DNA from: Batillaria attramentaria
Lineage: Eukaryota > Mollusca > Gastropoda > Batillariidae
Reading direction: 5' to 3'
DNA: 64,000 nt
Assembly: GCA_018292915.2 (NCBI GenBank)
Contig: JACVVK020000015.1
Span: 285,001-349,000 of the forward strand
Shown piece by piece: positions 12,522 to 24,052 of this stretch. Below the pieces are notes generated by a model. That model was not told the DNA's origin, searched no databases, and saw nothing but the letters and a program-made list of their open reading frames with translations. Each line of letters begins with the position of its first letter. The stretch's first letter is position 1. The position numbers and the translations under genes were made by a program.

Positions 12522-14004
12522 TGATTGTGCAAGTGTCAATAAACACTTCATAAACAAATAAAGAAACGACCGTAGCTATTTCACTTGTCGTGATTAACTG
12601 AAATGAAAGATGAATTCATATTAGACACTCCTAAATTCCAGTCGAGGTAAACACTAGTATGCTCTGGAGAATATACAGTTCAAAAGTAAGTACTTTTCCT
12701 TTGACGCGTACCTTTCAAATTCAACATAGTTACATCAATGTTTAATGTTTGTGATCGCCTATCCTTACATGGCAGGAAAGTCACTCTTAGTTTTGCTAAA
12801 TTTTTGAAAGAATGAAAAGTTGTGTGGAACAAAGTTCTCATTCCTGAACACCTTATTTTCTACTCTCTGAAATTGCCGTAAGTGTGTCTTAGCTTTATTT
12901 CGTGCAGTTTGTGATGACAAGATTGATCACCACTTTTGTCTATTGACCTCACAGTGTTGTTGTTTACATTTAATTTTTACCTTGTCATTTGTATTGCTTG
13001 TTTGTTTATGTTGTTTCTCCATACCCCAGTCGTGGTCAAAGGAAAACAAATCTTTGAATCTTTGAGAACAAACGATTTTATCATTGAGGTGTGAGTGTAG
13101 GGAACCCATGATCCACTTACCAAGTGTGTCAGTTCGACCATCCTTGTCAAAGTCCGGCATGAGAGAACAGATGGTTGATTCACTGAAGAAGTTCCAGAAG
13201 TCATCAAAGGACACCCAAAACTCGCCGTCAGGCCTATCTGCATGAGGAACCTCGCTTGGCGGAATCCCGTTCCACGTTTCGCTTCTATAGTAATGATATG
13301 CAGATAAGTCATACAGTTCAGTAACGTTGCAGACTGGGATGGTACTCTTGTAACCCTCTCTATGGTACGGTACCCATTTAGGGCCCGCGCGTTCACATCA
13401 CTTGGCTGCAAAAGTCGGGGCCGGGATAGCCAAGCGTTGGACTTTCAATGCTCAAGTCGTGAGTTCGAATCGGCTGGGGCCAAATATTTGTGCTGGCCTT
13501 TTTCTCTTTGTCCCGTCTTTGATATCACCCATACGTGGTGGATAAGGACGTTAAACCCCCAAACACCCACCCATCCATCCACCAATATCCAGGCTGGACT
13601 ATACATAATCATAATTGACTCATTATATAATATACTCTTGTTTTTCACCAGATGGGTGTTATCACTGGATGTCGCACGGCTAGGTGTTCAACATTATCAC
13701 ACAGATTAATCAGTCTTACTTGTCACTCCAGCGGCCGGTCCATTCTCTGTCTGTACCCCATGGGTTTCGGAGACGTAGCAGCCTCTCTCCCCTCACCTGG
13801 AGAATGTGATAAGGCGAAATGATTTGACAATATATAAACTACCCAGGTGTCTGAAAGTATAGCTGGTATTGTTGATCGGGGTAGGTCAGAGTTTCTAGAC
13901 GCCCGATTTTTTGGGATGCTAGAGGCCGAAAATTTATGAAATGGTCGAAATGATGAGGTAGTAGTTTGAAAGTGGTATTACGACATCGTCCCCCCTTCCA
14001 CGCA

Positions 14005-14077
<73 letters not shown>

Positions 14078-16868
14078 GTCAACTAGCATTTGTTTACTTA
14101 AAGGAGTACACCCCCATCTCTCCAACACCCAACGTTTGAACTTAAAATTTTCACTGAGGCAGTTCTGAGCCTGGAATATTCTGAACTACCTCCATAGCTC
14201 TTTCAGCATTAGACAAATTAATTTAGCAAGACCAGAGTTATAAAGAAGGGCCTCGACCATACCTGAGCAGTGCCCGTCATGGTGTATGCATGCCCTCCAA
14301 CCAGACCAAAGACTCTGTCGTTCCTTGTCTTTGAGAGGATCAACAAAAACGTACATATCATTATGTCTTGACAAAGATTCGTGAGCGCTAAGACATTTTC
14401 TTGTCGTCAGAGGAGTCCGTCACGGCACACATTTCCTGCTTCTTAAATGTGGAGAAAAGGACAAGCACTTAACCATGGAAACGACCTCTAGATCGAGGTC
14501 AAATGTACCAAAGAGACGGTTTAAAGAGGGAACTTGGGTCATGTCCTAGGTGACTGATCATTGACCTGCTCGCAGCGCAAAAATTGATTTATTTTGAAAG
14601 GAACCGTCAAAAGAAAGCAAAATTGCTGGTCTTCAAGTTTTCACACCCTCACGTTAGCAGAAAATAGAGCATAATTATAACAGACGTGGTCATTTTCAAC
14701 TACTACTGGTTGTTAGTCAGATGTTGAGATTTTGGCGCCGTTTAGCCCAGTCACGATAGACAATTGTGTTGTCACACATACATAAAAAATACACAAAACA
14801 CGAACACGAACAACGACAAAACAAAACAAAATAGTAAAAGCAGCAGCAGGAAAAGCAGCAACAACAACAACAATAGCAGCAGCAGAAACAACAACAACAA
14901 AAAACAACAACAACAACAGTTTTGTCTCGATAATCTCTTGGCAGGAGAAGTTTCGCTTTTGCCTAAGTGGTGCGTGGCAGACATTTTCAAACCCACCACG
15001 TCTCACCTGCAAGGTAATTCGTATGTACATGGCGATATGTCCACGTCAGACATTGGTCATTTTCGAATGTCCGACTGCTTTCTTAACAAGGCGAGCATAT
15101 GTCGGATCATTTCCAAACCACAGAGGACAATACGAGGGTTGTTCAATGGGAACTGGAAACAGCTATGTAACTCTGGTTTTACACATAGCTCCAACTTCTT
15201 ATCTTCACATCCCCTGAAAGTATTCCCCCTTGACCCGTACACATTTTTCCAGCCTTCTGCGCCACGCAAAAAGCGCCCCCTGGTAGTCCTCCTTGGGTAT
15301 GCAATCGAGCTGTGATTTTACTGCTTTTGCGAGGTCCTGTACACGGTCAAACTTCTGGCCAGCGAGTCTCTCTTTCAGGATAGGGAAAAGCCAGAAGTCG
15401 CATGGTGCAAGGTCTGGACTGTAGGGTGGGCGGTCCAAAATCTGGATTCCTCGGTCAGATAGAAAGGTCGTGGTGACCTTGGCTTTGTGGGCAGCTGCAA
15501 TGTCATGCAGAAGCAAGGTTCTTGAGGTGCCAACGGTTGGGCGCTGATTGCACACTTCCTTGACAACTTTGGGAAGCACAACTCCTGTATAGTATGTTGC
15601 ATTGATTGTTGTCTTCTCAGGCATAATATCGATTGCCACAGTTCCTTGTGCATTAAAAAAAAAATGGGAAAAAGGTCGCTTCCGGCTTTAAAAACCTTGT
15701 CTCAACACAACTGGTCGATCGCCATCAGGACCCACCCACGCCCTGTTGCAACGCTTGTTGGGGATGCCATAAAACCAAAGCCATGTTTCATCACCAGTGA
15801 CTATATCACACAGCCGTTTTGGTCCATTCGGTTCAAAGTCATTCAACAACTGACGCGAACATTCAACTCGCCGTTTCTTCTGATCTTCAGTTAAGAGATG
15901 AGGTACCCATCGGGCAGCCAGTTTTCGCATGTGAAGATCTTCATGTAAGATGCTGTGAATGGTACCAACAGAGACGCCAGATGCCTCGCTCAATTCTCTG
16001 ATAGTTGAATGTTGATCTTCAGCAACCAGTCTCTCTACAAGGGCAATGTTTTGCTCGTTCCGAGCTGGAAAAGGTCGTGCTGGACCCATACCTGGCTTAC
16101 TGCTCGATTCCTCAGCTTGAAATGCTTGAATCCATTTGTACGTTGTGCTATATGGAACACAATTGGCCCCATAGACTGCCTGTAAATCATCGTGGATTTT
16201 CTTCGGTTTTTCTCCGAGCTTCAGCCTTGTGAAAATGTAGAAACGGTATTGCTCCTCCGTGCCCTCCATATTTTTCAGGCTCAGCTGTTTCGTATACTGT
16301 TTTAATGACGTCATTCTCTTAAATGGGTCATCGCATCGGATTCCTTTTTTGCTTGTGAATAAAGGAAAGGCTGAATTTTCTTGTGGTATAAATATATTTT
16401 CTGTATCTTGCTTAGAAGTCACGTTACATGCCATTTTCCAATTCTCGTTTGAACAACCCTCGTATGTTCAGGACAAATAGTATTTTTACTGTCAGCCAGA
16501 AAATTTGGTGCGATTTTAATTCCCTCAGATACAGTTCAGAAAAATCCACCAACTGAGGTGGCGGATCGAGCACTAGAGTCGTAGAGAACACGTGACGTTT
16601 CGCTTGACTGAATCTTGAACTAAATATAAAGCCCTACATGTACCTACCGGCACAGACGAGATGACGTAAGAGCCGGACTTGATGGCGTTGTTGATTCTGA
16701 CGTAAAAGTCGTCAGGGTTTGTCACGTCCTTGTGGTCGACGCTCTCAGAAACACCGCCCGTCAGAGCCGGGAAGGCGTCGACTGCATTTCCACCATCCAC
16801 AGCGTTGTAGGAGCCATGGTGCCTGTGAGAGGACGGTATTTTGCATATCGGCTCCAAATACGAGTATT

Positions 16869-16908
<40 letters not shown>

Positions 16909-19209
16909 TAATAATGAATAGTACTTGTTTAGCGCTTAATCTCACAGGAAAGCAACTCATAGCGTTATTCACCTGCCACAAAAGACATCTGTCATGCGAG
17001 TGTTTGTTGTCGTTGTTGTTGTTGTTGTTTTTTAAACCAAGTCGAAATTTTGTTCGATATTTTTACTCCTAAATGCATCCCTTGACGAACACACCTATCG
17101 TGTTATACCACCACTTTGCAAAATATGATGCCATGCAGAACAAAAGTATTTGCTTTAAGTATCTGGGAAAAGTATCTGGGAGAGAATTTATTCACTTGGC
17201 AAATGCCTTCTCCAGCAGTGAGATCCACATCTCCTCCTCGTCCTTCGAGTGTGCACCCCAGATGCGGTCACCGTAGATCACGGGGAGATAATCGTCGATG
17301 TAGACGTCCTCCCACTGGCCGAACTGCCAGAATCTGGCGTGGAACGTACCGTCTTCCGGTGAGTAGGCTTTTCCAGGGATCACCTGTATAATATACACAC
17401 TGTCAGTATGGTCTGCACATGGCACTGCTGAGAAGACAGTCAAAGAAAGGGTGGGTGGGTGGGTGTTTGGGGGCTTAACGTCCTTTTCCACCACATACGG
17501 GTGATATCAAAGACGGGGCAACGATAAAAAAGCCTGCACAAATATTTTGTCCCAGCCGGGATACGAACTCACAACCCGAGCATTAGAAGTCCAACTCTCT
17601 ACCATTCGGCCACCCCGGCTCCCCCAGTCAAAGAAAGCAATGCTAAACATAGCCAAGTTTATCAAAAAGAGTAAAGTGGTATAGACTTGTATATTTCGCA
17701 AATAGTCATTGTCTCTCTATTGTGTTGCTAACACCTGAATTTGTGCACTTTACTCAGTGTCATTGTTTCCTTCGTGTCTTTTTTATTTTATCCTTTGTAC
17801 AGTTGTAGTTTCCTATATTCACGATCGCTCTGATTTTCTGTATTTCCTCCACACCCGAGAAGGAGCTAGAGGAATAAACGTTTTGACTTTGACTGTGACT
17901 TGGACCTTAACATAAGTAAGAAACTATATGGTATGCCATAGAGTACAAGAAAGTTCCGTCTGCCTGTTTCGTCCACACTCTGCAGTTATGGCAATGGACA
18001 TGGTATATTCGACACCAAACTGTTTCTGGGGGTTGGTTTTGATTTGACGCAGGCAGGTCTTCCTAGGACTAAATACTCACGAAAACGACTCACCTTATCC
18101 AAGAGTTGCGGCTTGTCGGCAATAGCAGAAACCGTTGCTAGGAACCAGCACGTGCCAGCTCCTCCCTGGCCTACGTCATAGCGTGAACGACCTTCGGTGT
18201 ACAGCACTGGGTTGAGTCGAATATCCTGGAACAGGAGTCACACTGTGTGCACATCGTCATCTGCGATGGTGTTTTTAAAACTATTTATTGAAAAACCGGA
18301 ATATAAACTGAATATAAAAGGAAGACAACAAGGCTCAGAGAAGGTTGGCATATTTTGATGTGATTAATCCATCGCATGAATCGATCTGTCTTGAAGGTCA
18401 AGATCGCAGGGTCATGAAAAAAAAAACAAAAAAACAAAAACAAAAACAAACAAAAAAACAGAAAAAAACTCATCAGCTCGAAACACAAGGCGAACAAAAC
18501 AGGACACATTTTGTCCTCTTTGTTGACCTTGCTCAGAGGTCAAGGTCTCAGAGGCCCCATATTTGCCTTTAGTACAGTGATGGTTAGTTACGGTGCCCTC
18601 TTGAGTGACCTCCCCTAAAGGTCAAGATCACACTTGAGTTAACTTTTAAAAGGATTCTAGTCCTTCCGTTTGGGCTCACCTTGGGTCTTTTCCATGCAAG
18701 ATTCTTCTGCATAGCTTTTGCATACGCTTCCCCTTGGATTGCATCTCTCAGGCCGAATTCTGGGTCGACCCAAGTACTTCCATGGCCCACAGAGGGTGGC
18801 GCCTGCCACAGTTGTCGATCATACAGTAGTGCAGTAACACACACAGCTGTGATAAATTTTTTAAAAAAGCGACTGGACCCGAAAAAGACTCATACACTAT
18901 GCACACTGAGACTCAAAAATCTGCTATACTACTTCAGAAAGAAGGATAATCAGATTAATGGTGTATATAGTTCAAGCTTATATTGTTCTCCAGCTTTGCA
19001 ACAGCATATCAGAATAACAGCAGATTCTCTACGAAAAGTCTACAAGATAGTCTTAATATTTCCAGCCGTCATGATACCCTTTTAGATTTCCTTTGAAATG
19101 GAGGACTACTAACCACAGAGACCGTGTTGGTGTCAGGAGAAGAGCGGTATTCTCTATACAGCTCCATCTGTCCTGTGCTGTTCTTCTTGTAATCTTCCGC
19201 ATACGCCAT
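6986..19209 (-). CDS. Calpain A: non-classical calpain, catalytic core plus two C2L domains
   Basis: A calcium-dependent cysteine protease, predicted cytosolic, making limited cuts in its substrates. Coding exons, 5' to 3': 19209-19114, 18802-18680, 18225-18094, 17383-17196, 16822-16648, 14328-14263, 13796-13720, 13284-13121, 12447-12346, 11970-11882, 10508-10309, 10195-10116, 9504-9391, 8023-7950, 7228-6986 (TGA). Phases agree throughout, giving 1923 nt or 640 codons. Catalytic residues are Cys99 (GTCWFLA), His251 (GGHAYTMT) and Asn271 (LRNPWG). Exons 9-11 carry a first domain-III/C2L-type module (GQWVGPKAAG). Exons 13-15 carry a second (GTWRSGENAGG, then HINPQY). No EF-hand domain follows, so the layout resembles calpain-7/10 more than classical calpains; calpain-5 has a similar length and remains possible. 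A pyrimidine-AG 42 nt before the ATG suggests an upstream non-coding exon. Exon 6 has a poor pyrimidine tract. Introns hold a mariner, a minisatellite and LINE fragments. Confidence 0.9.
8095..8745 (+). repeat. 22-bp minisatellite in a calpain A intron
   Basis: About 30 imperfect units of the type GTGTAGCAGTGTCGTAAGTG plus two bases, in the intron between exons 13 and 14. Long minus-strand open frames across it are produced by the repeat. Confidence 0.9.
8758..9330 (+). mobile_element. CR1/L2-type LINE, 3' end of the RT ORF and tail, decayed
   Basis: The translation shows a typical CR1/L2 C-terminal pattern: KLSTLAYRFFDGTLPAYLS, then PPRTLRSSSEK, and in another frame VWNSLPLHVRQSPS. A (TG)n tract at 9175-9231 interrupts the 3' part. 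It ends GCGCTATATAAAAGC with (ATT)n. At least one frameshift is present, so it is inactive. Confidence 0.75.
9623..9681 (+). repeat. (TG)n microsatellite
   Basis: Dinucleotide tract about 120 bp upstream of calpain A exon 13, in the intron. Confidence 0.9.
10690..10900 (-). mobile_element. LINE 3' end with (GATTCT)n tail
   Basis: The inverted match of 54690-54905. Read on the minus strand it shares AGTTAAGAACCTGGCATTAT and TGTATAAGAATGTCTGGATG and ends in CAATAAACAATTCTGATTCT. It lies in the calpain A intron between exons 10 and 11. Confidence 0.8.
11276..11409. repeat. Inverted repeat (hairpin), MITE-like
   Basis: Two arms of about 60 bp, with GACGATATCAAGATTTATCA in the left arm and its complement in the right, around a short GC-rich centre (CCGCTTTAGCGGCG). 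No coding capacity. It is in the same calpain A intron as the LINE end at 10690-10900. Confidence 0.75.
12451..12519 (-). promoter_or_regulatory. (TG)n tract forming the 3' splice site of calpain A exon 9
   Basis: On the coding strand the intron ends (TG)n-TGCAG, then exon 9 starts with ACTAT at 12447. There is no ordinary pyrimidine tract between the repeat and the AG. Calpain B has the same arrangement at 36151-36235. Confidence 0.75.
13417..13581 (+). repeat. SINE family 1 copy
   Basis: A tRNA-like head (gaps in the A box, GAGTTCGAATCGGC as B-box region), then the shared body CCAAATATTTGTGCTGG, GTCTTTGATATCACCC and TTAAACCCCCAAACACCCACC. It is in the calpain A intron between exons 7 and 8. 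Confidence 0.8.
14012..14074 (+). repeat. (CA)n microsatellite
   Basis: Dinucleotide tract in the calpain A intron between exons 6 and 7. Confidence 0.9.
15131..16464 (-). mobile_element. Mariner-type DNA transposon in a calpain A intron
   Basis: Inverted ends CGAGGGTTGTTCAA at 15133 and 16462 are flanked by TA on both sides (15131-15132, 16463-16464), the target duplication expected for Tc1/mariner. The 1330-bp length is normal for mariner. It lies in the intron between calpain A exons 5 and 6, in the same orientation as the gene. It has no counterpart in calpain B, so it arrived after the paralogues split. Confidence 0.9.
15205..16434 (-). pseudogene. Mariner transposase, frameshifted
   Basis: The N-terminal frame (16434-15688) has the helix-turn-helix region, WVPHLL and the first catalytic Asp in GDETWLWFY. 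The C-terminal frame (15639-15205) has the second Asp in LLHDIAAAHK and the third in YSPDLAPCDFW. There are 34 residues between Asp 2 and Asp 3, which fits DD34D mariners. The likely start is MEGTEEQ, inside the upstream frame. The two frames are separated by a shift near T runs at about 15650-15696. The usual HDNA motif reads HDIA, another sign of decay. Confidence 0.88.
16868..16975 (-). mobile_element. LINE-type 3' terminus with (ATT)n tail
   Basis: On the minus strand it reads CTGTGAGATTAAGCGCTAAA then repeats of ATT. It resembles the 3' end at 53698-53760. No coding part remains. Confidence 0.5.
17450..17623 (-). repeat. SINE family 1 copy
   Basis: Inverted full-length copy. The tail (GGGT)n is at the left and the tRNA-like head (GCCGGGGTGGCCGAATGGTA on the minus strand) at the right. 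It lies in the calpain A intron between exons 3 and 4. Confidence 0.85.
17700..17905 (+). mobile_element. LINE/SINE 3' end with (TTGACT)n tail
   Basis: Ends AGGAATAAACGTTTTGACTT and (TTGACTGTGACT). The inverted sequence at 35160-35230 has the same tail. Confidence 0.45.
18385..18640. repeat. AGGTCA-rich repeat in a calpain A intron
   Basis: Contains inverted and direct AGGTCA half-sites, for example TGACCTTGCTCAGAGGTCAA, plus AAAGGTCAAGATC and an A/C-rich run. Related to 5105-5430. Confidence 0.5.
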
Positions 19210-19562
19210 GATTTTTGGTGTCTTCGATCAGTACTGCTGGAGGACAGGAAATAAATGAGTGTCTATATCTTCTGCACTAAATGACTCCTGACAAACAAAC
19301 AAACAAACAAACAAACAAACAAACAATTAGGGTATCCGGAGATACTCAGTGACATCTGTAAATGACAGTGTTGTTTGCCATCGCATTGCTTTTCGGTGAA
19401 ATCAATGTATCTCTCAACTGATTTGGTAAACTGACCGAACAAGTCCTTTTCAAGGAATGCAACTATTCCAAAATGATTTGGCGTCATTCACTGACGTCTC
19501 CCGTTCCAACGTATTCATATAGAGCTTACATGATTAGTTCAAGTGGTTTACGGCGAAAGACT

Positions 19563-19647
19563 AACCCCGAGATGGTTCAATTGTTTGTGTAGCTACCGAG
19601 CCTCCGGCGCGGTAGCTACGCAAGCAATGGAACCATCGAGGGGTTAG
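19563..19647. repeat. Short palindromic hairpin
   Basis: Arms of about 40 bp (GGTAGCTAC and GATGGTTC with their complements) around CGAGCCTCCGGCG. It is 350 bp upstream of the calpain A ATG. Function unknown. Confidence 0.7.
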
Positions 19648-19789
19648 TTGTGGCCCAATACATCTGATAACAGCCAGTGTCCTCTGTTTGTCCGTTCCCG
19701 CTTCTCGGCATAGCTGAAACCGACCTGAATCGATATTTCCACTTAAAAGAACAAAAACAAAACAAAACAACCAACAAGCCCGAATCAGA

Positions 19790-20060
19790 CGCGTTTGGAA
19801 CTCCTTTCCATCCTCTCTGAGAAACATCCATTACCTCCTACATTTTAAAGCACAGCTCAAAACACATCTTTTCAAACTATATAGATTTTAATCTTTAAGT
19901 TTAAACTCCAGCGTCTGTATTGATGTGTATAAATGTGTGCATGTGAATGTTGTGTGTATGCGTGAGCAAAAAGCGCATTGAGTGCTTTTCGAAGCAGAAC
20001 TCCGCGACCTACAAGTGTAATATATTATTATGATGATGATGATGATTATTATTATTATTA
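19790..20060 (+). mobile_element. CR1/L2-type LINE, last codons and 3' end
   Basis: The plus-strand frame ends WNSFPSSLRN then FKAQLKTHLFKLYRF and a stop, the usual CR1/L2 C-terminus. A short 3' UTR with AAAGCGCATTGAGTGC leads to (ATT/ATG)n. Confidence 0.8.
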
Positions 20061-21559
20061 TTAAACAATCCAAAACAACACTGACTTCATTTTTCCACTG
20101 TCTGATGAAGGTTCTAGGAGTACATGTCAATTACATTTTCACCAAAGTTTCATATGAGGTTCTCGAGAGATGTCTTCGTAGATCTCAGTTTCGGCCAAAA
20201 TGTCACATGCCAAAGTCGTCAGCTGTTTAAGATTAATATGCATGGCTGATTAAAAAAAGTTAGATCACAAGTTCTCAAACATCTCTTTCCAGTAAATATC
20301 CATAAAATCACAGGTTTACTAAACAAAAATTCCGAAAGGCTTTGGCGACTGCGATACCAAACGGACTATAGGAATATCTACAGGATCGAGTCACAAAATT
20401 AATCCCAAATCTCGTCGTACATTTTGACTCCGACCATACCACTAACCCTTTGTCGAGCCACGTACAGGGCAATTGTAGGCTGCACTGAAGCGGAACGGAT
20501 TTACCAACAGCCACAAATCTGCCCGTCCTGAAGAACAGACACTTGCAACGAACGTGCGAGTCTACCTTATATTTTCAGATCACGAGTGTGCAAGTGCAAA
20601 TGATACCAACCTTTGGCCTCACGTCGGCTTCTCAGCTCCCTACCAAATAGCTTGTATGGCAAGTACTTTGAAACGACGCGGCAAGAGAACGACCCTTCTG
20701 TGTGTCTGCTGTCTACTTTCTGCTGTCCACATGCACACAATTACCCAGCGCAACGCATTAAATATCGATCGAAGTCAACATGTTGCGCCATGCGTGCGTG
20801 CGAAGATCTGTACTAGTGCAGCCATACGTACAACTCTAAGCAGGGCGTTTTGTACAGAGTACGCGTAAGCCGCAACTGACAGACACAGGGAAGGAATTCA
20901 GGCGCCAGATAAACACACCATTGGCAAATGTGGGAGTTTGTGAGATTTTAAAGACACATATTCTAACACTGACAGAGCACGGGGTGTAATGGCGTGGTTT
21001 GAAGATGTCCGATGAGACAGCGATTTACGATGAGAAACTTGAACACGTGGTTGGCGAAATCTGACAAAATGATTTTTCTGCAGAAAAAAGGACAATCCTG
21101 TTTTTCATGTGGAAAAGTGTGTGGGGGGGGGGGGGGGGACACATTTTTTTAATCACCACCGTATGTCGCAAAATGGGTCTTTAACTCATTCTCATGTTGC
21201 TGCATGGTGTCAAATGCCTGACTTTAAACAGGCGTGTTTAAAGCAGGACACGTTGTACACAACAAACCGAAACAGAAACAAGGAAGGAATTCAGACGCCA
21301 GTTGAATTCAACATTGGCACTGTCGATGAGATACAATCTCTACCATACCAGTAAATGCTAAGTGGTTCTCGTCAAATGTACTCATGCTCTAGCGTATGAC
21401 CGGTTTCCGTCGTCCTAAACGCAAGCCCAGTTCATACACATTAGAAGGGCGTGCTATTTCTAGTAAAACACGACAAACATGATACGCATAAAACACGGAA
21501 GGAAACATCATACTCCAGTTTTTGAATTAATTCAATGCCCAATGTCGGGCATTTCAGGC

Positions 21560-21578
21560 TCGTGTGTGTGTGTGTGTG

Positions 21579-21639
<61 letters not shown>

Positions 21640-21905
21640 TTGAGCGCGCGCGTGTGTGTGTTCACGTCATGATTCAGTAAGCAAGGTAAGAAACAGCATA
21701 CTGGCACTTCAATACTGTGTTCAATATAAAAATAAAAACAAGCGCGGGGAAACAAACAAACACACAAACAAAAAACACCTCCCCCCCCCCCCCGACGCCC
21801 CCCCCCCAAAAAAAAACAAACAAAAAAAACCCAAAAACAAAACAACAACAACAACAAACAAACAAACCAAAACAAAACAAAAAACAAACAAACAAAAACA
21901 AATGT
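21560..21905 (+). repeat. (TG)n, (GA)n, poly-C and A/C-rich low-complexity block
   Basis: (TG)n then (GA)n at about 21560-21640, a C run at about 21780-21808, and AAACAAAC-type repeats to 21905. Confidence 0.9.
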
Positions 21906-22507
21906 TAAATCAAAACAAGTCCTGAGAGAAGAAATAAACATATACACTGTCAGTCACGTTACAGCCCCATAAAAGAAAAACTCCACTCGGTAGGCATTGA
22001 ATGAAATGCATTTTGTATTTAAAATTAAAAAAAAACAGCTCTGAATGGGCGCGCGTTAAAAGGCTATGAAAAAACTACACCTTTCCACCAACATCAGGCA
22101 CGAACAGGAAATGTGCAGTCTATAGGAGCTTTCATCAGGCACCCCACCGAGGCAATATTTCTCTATACACCGAGGGCTTTAGAAATCTTAATCTTTAATA
22201 AGTGGCATGAATTATTCCACCACCGCACGGTTGCTTTGTTTGCAACGAGCAGAAAAATTCTTCTGTACGACAGAAGCACGAACTTGAAAGTCACCTTGAT
22301 AACTGTGCAACATTATCTCTGACTGAAACCTAAGTTTGGCGTGGTACTTACTTTAGATTTGCTACTCCTACTCGCCAAGTTTCATATCTAAATAATATGC
22401 AGACTCGAGGTAGTAACAATGGGAGTAAGAACACATGTACTGAGACCTTGAAACAACGATACTGGGTTAAGAGATACAATCAGTCGATCACGATATGTCT
22501 TTATTGT

Positions 22508-22860
22508 CACATAATATAATATAATATAATATAATATAATATAATATAATATAATATAATATAATATAATATAATATAATATAATACCTGTGTTATGTGT
22601 TGATGCCTTTGCCAGTTTCTTGAATAGGCTCAAAGCGCCGCGAGGTAAACCTAACACACCTGCTCACGTGAATCACACGCGTTTTCTCACAATGGACATG
22701 AAAACATTACAATCACGTGGTGCGATGGGTCAGCTCAGCTATTTCAGTTTCGGAGATTTGTATTTGTATTTATTTTCAAATTTTGTGGGCTGAATATTCC
22801 AAAGCATAAGGGAAATTACGGTAAATACAGATTGGTGAAAAGCAGAAACGTCTGTTACAT
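22508..22860 (-). repeat. SINE family 3 copy with an expanded (ATTAT)n tail
   Basis: The body at about 22610-22800 matches the other family 3 copies (AGCGCCGCGAGGTAAACC, CAATCACGTGGTGCGA). Its tail side is a pure pentanucleotide array at 22508-22587. It is absent from segmental copy 2. Confidence 0.65.
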
Positions 22861-22898
22861 TGGCTCCCACAAATCATGAAAAACGTATACAGTAATTA

Positions 22899-23297
22899 GG
22901 CCCGATGCACACGAGCGTCAGCGTCATGATGCCGCGCGGCGGATCTCACCCCCGGCGGCAGTTTCAAGGCGCTGCCACGTGTGCATGACATCGGCGCCTG
23001 GCGTCAGGCAACGGCATGAATGGTGCCAGGCGGCGGAATCCTATGACGCCGCGTATAGAACACGTCCTATTTCTGCTGCAGGCGCCGCGCTGCAGACTTG
23101 GTTTCAGCCAATCAGAAAGCAGTGTGGGTCAGCGCTTGCAGTGTGGGTCAGCGCAACAATCCGTGCAGGCGAATGACGCCGAAGCCAAGTGTGCACGCAA
23201 ACAGCGCACACCGCGCGCTCACGCGAGGCGTATGATGCGAGACAGCCTTTGCTGCTTGCTTCATGGTGCTGACGCTGACGCTCGTGTGCATCGGGCC
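22899..23297. mobile_element. Harbinger-like MITE with a TTA target duplication
   Basis: The terminal inverted repeat is about 28 bp and starts GGCCCGATGCACACGAGCGT. TTA flanks both sides (22896-22898, 23298-23300). Segmental copy 2 has the uninterrupted site AGTAATTATGCGCTC near 49295. The 399-bp interior is GC-rich and non-coding. Superfamily assignment rests on the GGCCCG start and the 3-bp target only. Confidence 0.85.
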
Positions 23298-23312
23298 TTA
23301 TGCGCTCATTGA

Positions 23313-23317
<5 letters not shown>

Positions 23318-23374
<57 letters not shown>
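23318..23374 (+). repeat. (TG)n microsatellite
   Basis: Shared in position with the much longer tract at 49316-49446 in segmental copy 2. Confidence 0.9.
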
Positions 23375-23375
<1 letters not shown>

Positions 23376-23436
23376 CACGTAACGACGAAGTAACAGAATA
23401 CTGCAGTTTTGTGCCAGGCAAGCACACCTGTATTAA

Positions 23437-23469
<33 letters not shown>

Positions 23470-24052
23470 GCACGCGAAAATCCGTGTCAAGTCATAAGTG
23501 AAGACATAAAAATCTACAGCGACCTATTACTGCCTCAAATTATACACTCACAAAAGAAAGCTGGCAGACAGGAACAAAGTGCAGTTTGTAATGTACATTT
23601 GAGTCTCTTTAGACTGCCTTTAAAAACTTGCACCTTTCAAAAACTCACCAGGCATGAATATAGAAGAATTATGCCAAACTGTGGCGTCTACATGAAGCTT
23701 TCATCAGGCATGTCTCTAAGTGAAGCAATATTACCATATACACCGAGAGCTTTAGAAATCAGAATCTTTAATAAGTGGCAAGAAATAACCTCTAAACACA
23801 CTGCTGCTTTATTTGCAACCAGCAGAGGTTTTCTGAGGAACAAAAACACGAATTTGAAAGTCACCTTGCCTTAACCGTCTTTTTAGCTATAGAATACACA
23901 CAACAAAAGCGAACTAAGAGGTCCTAAAGTGAAAAAAAAATCTGCTAGGGTCATGTTGCAAAAGATTTTTTTTTTTTTTTTAAAGAAAATTACGGTGTTC
24001 GTGGTAGAGAAGTATTATGTGCAGTTATACATTATATGATGATGATAATACT

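Larger units (their letters stand above)
20290..24052 (+). repeat. Segmental duplication, copy 1
   Basis: Blocks 20290-20960, 21935-22330 and 23298-24052, continuing at 30190-30315 after the LINE, match 47680-48300, 48315-49260 and 49300-50790 in the same order, at roughly 90% or better by eye. Copy 1 alone holds the Harbinger-like MITE, the LINE and extra sequence at about 20962-21920 and 22355-22885. No gene was recognised in it. A sub-unit translating as YTPRALEI-IFNKW recurs within and between copies, but its status is unknown. Confidence 0.8.

Noticed and set aside
15133..16462. Domesticated transposase fused to calpain
   Set aside because: The element lies in an intron with its own termini and a frameshift; calpain exons on both sides join in frame without it.
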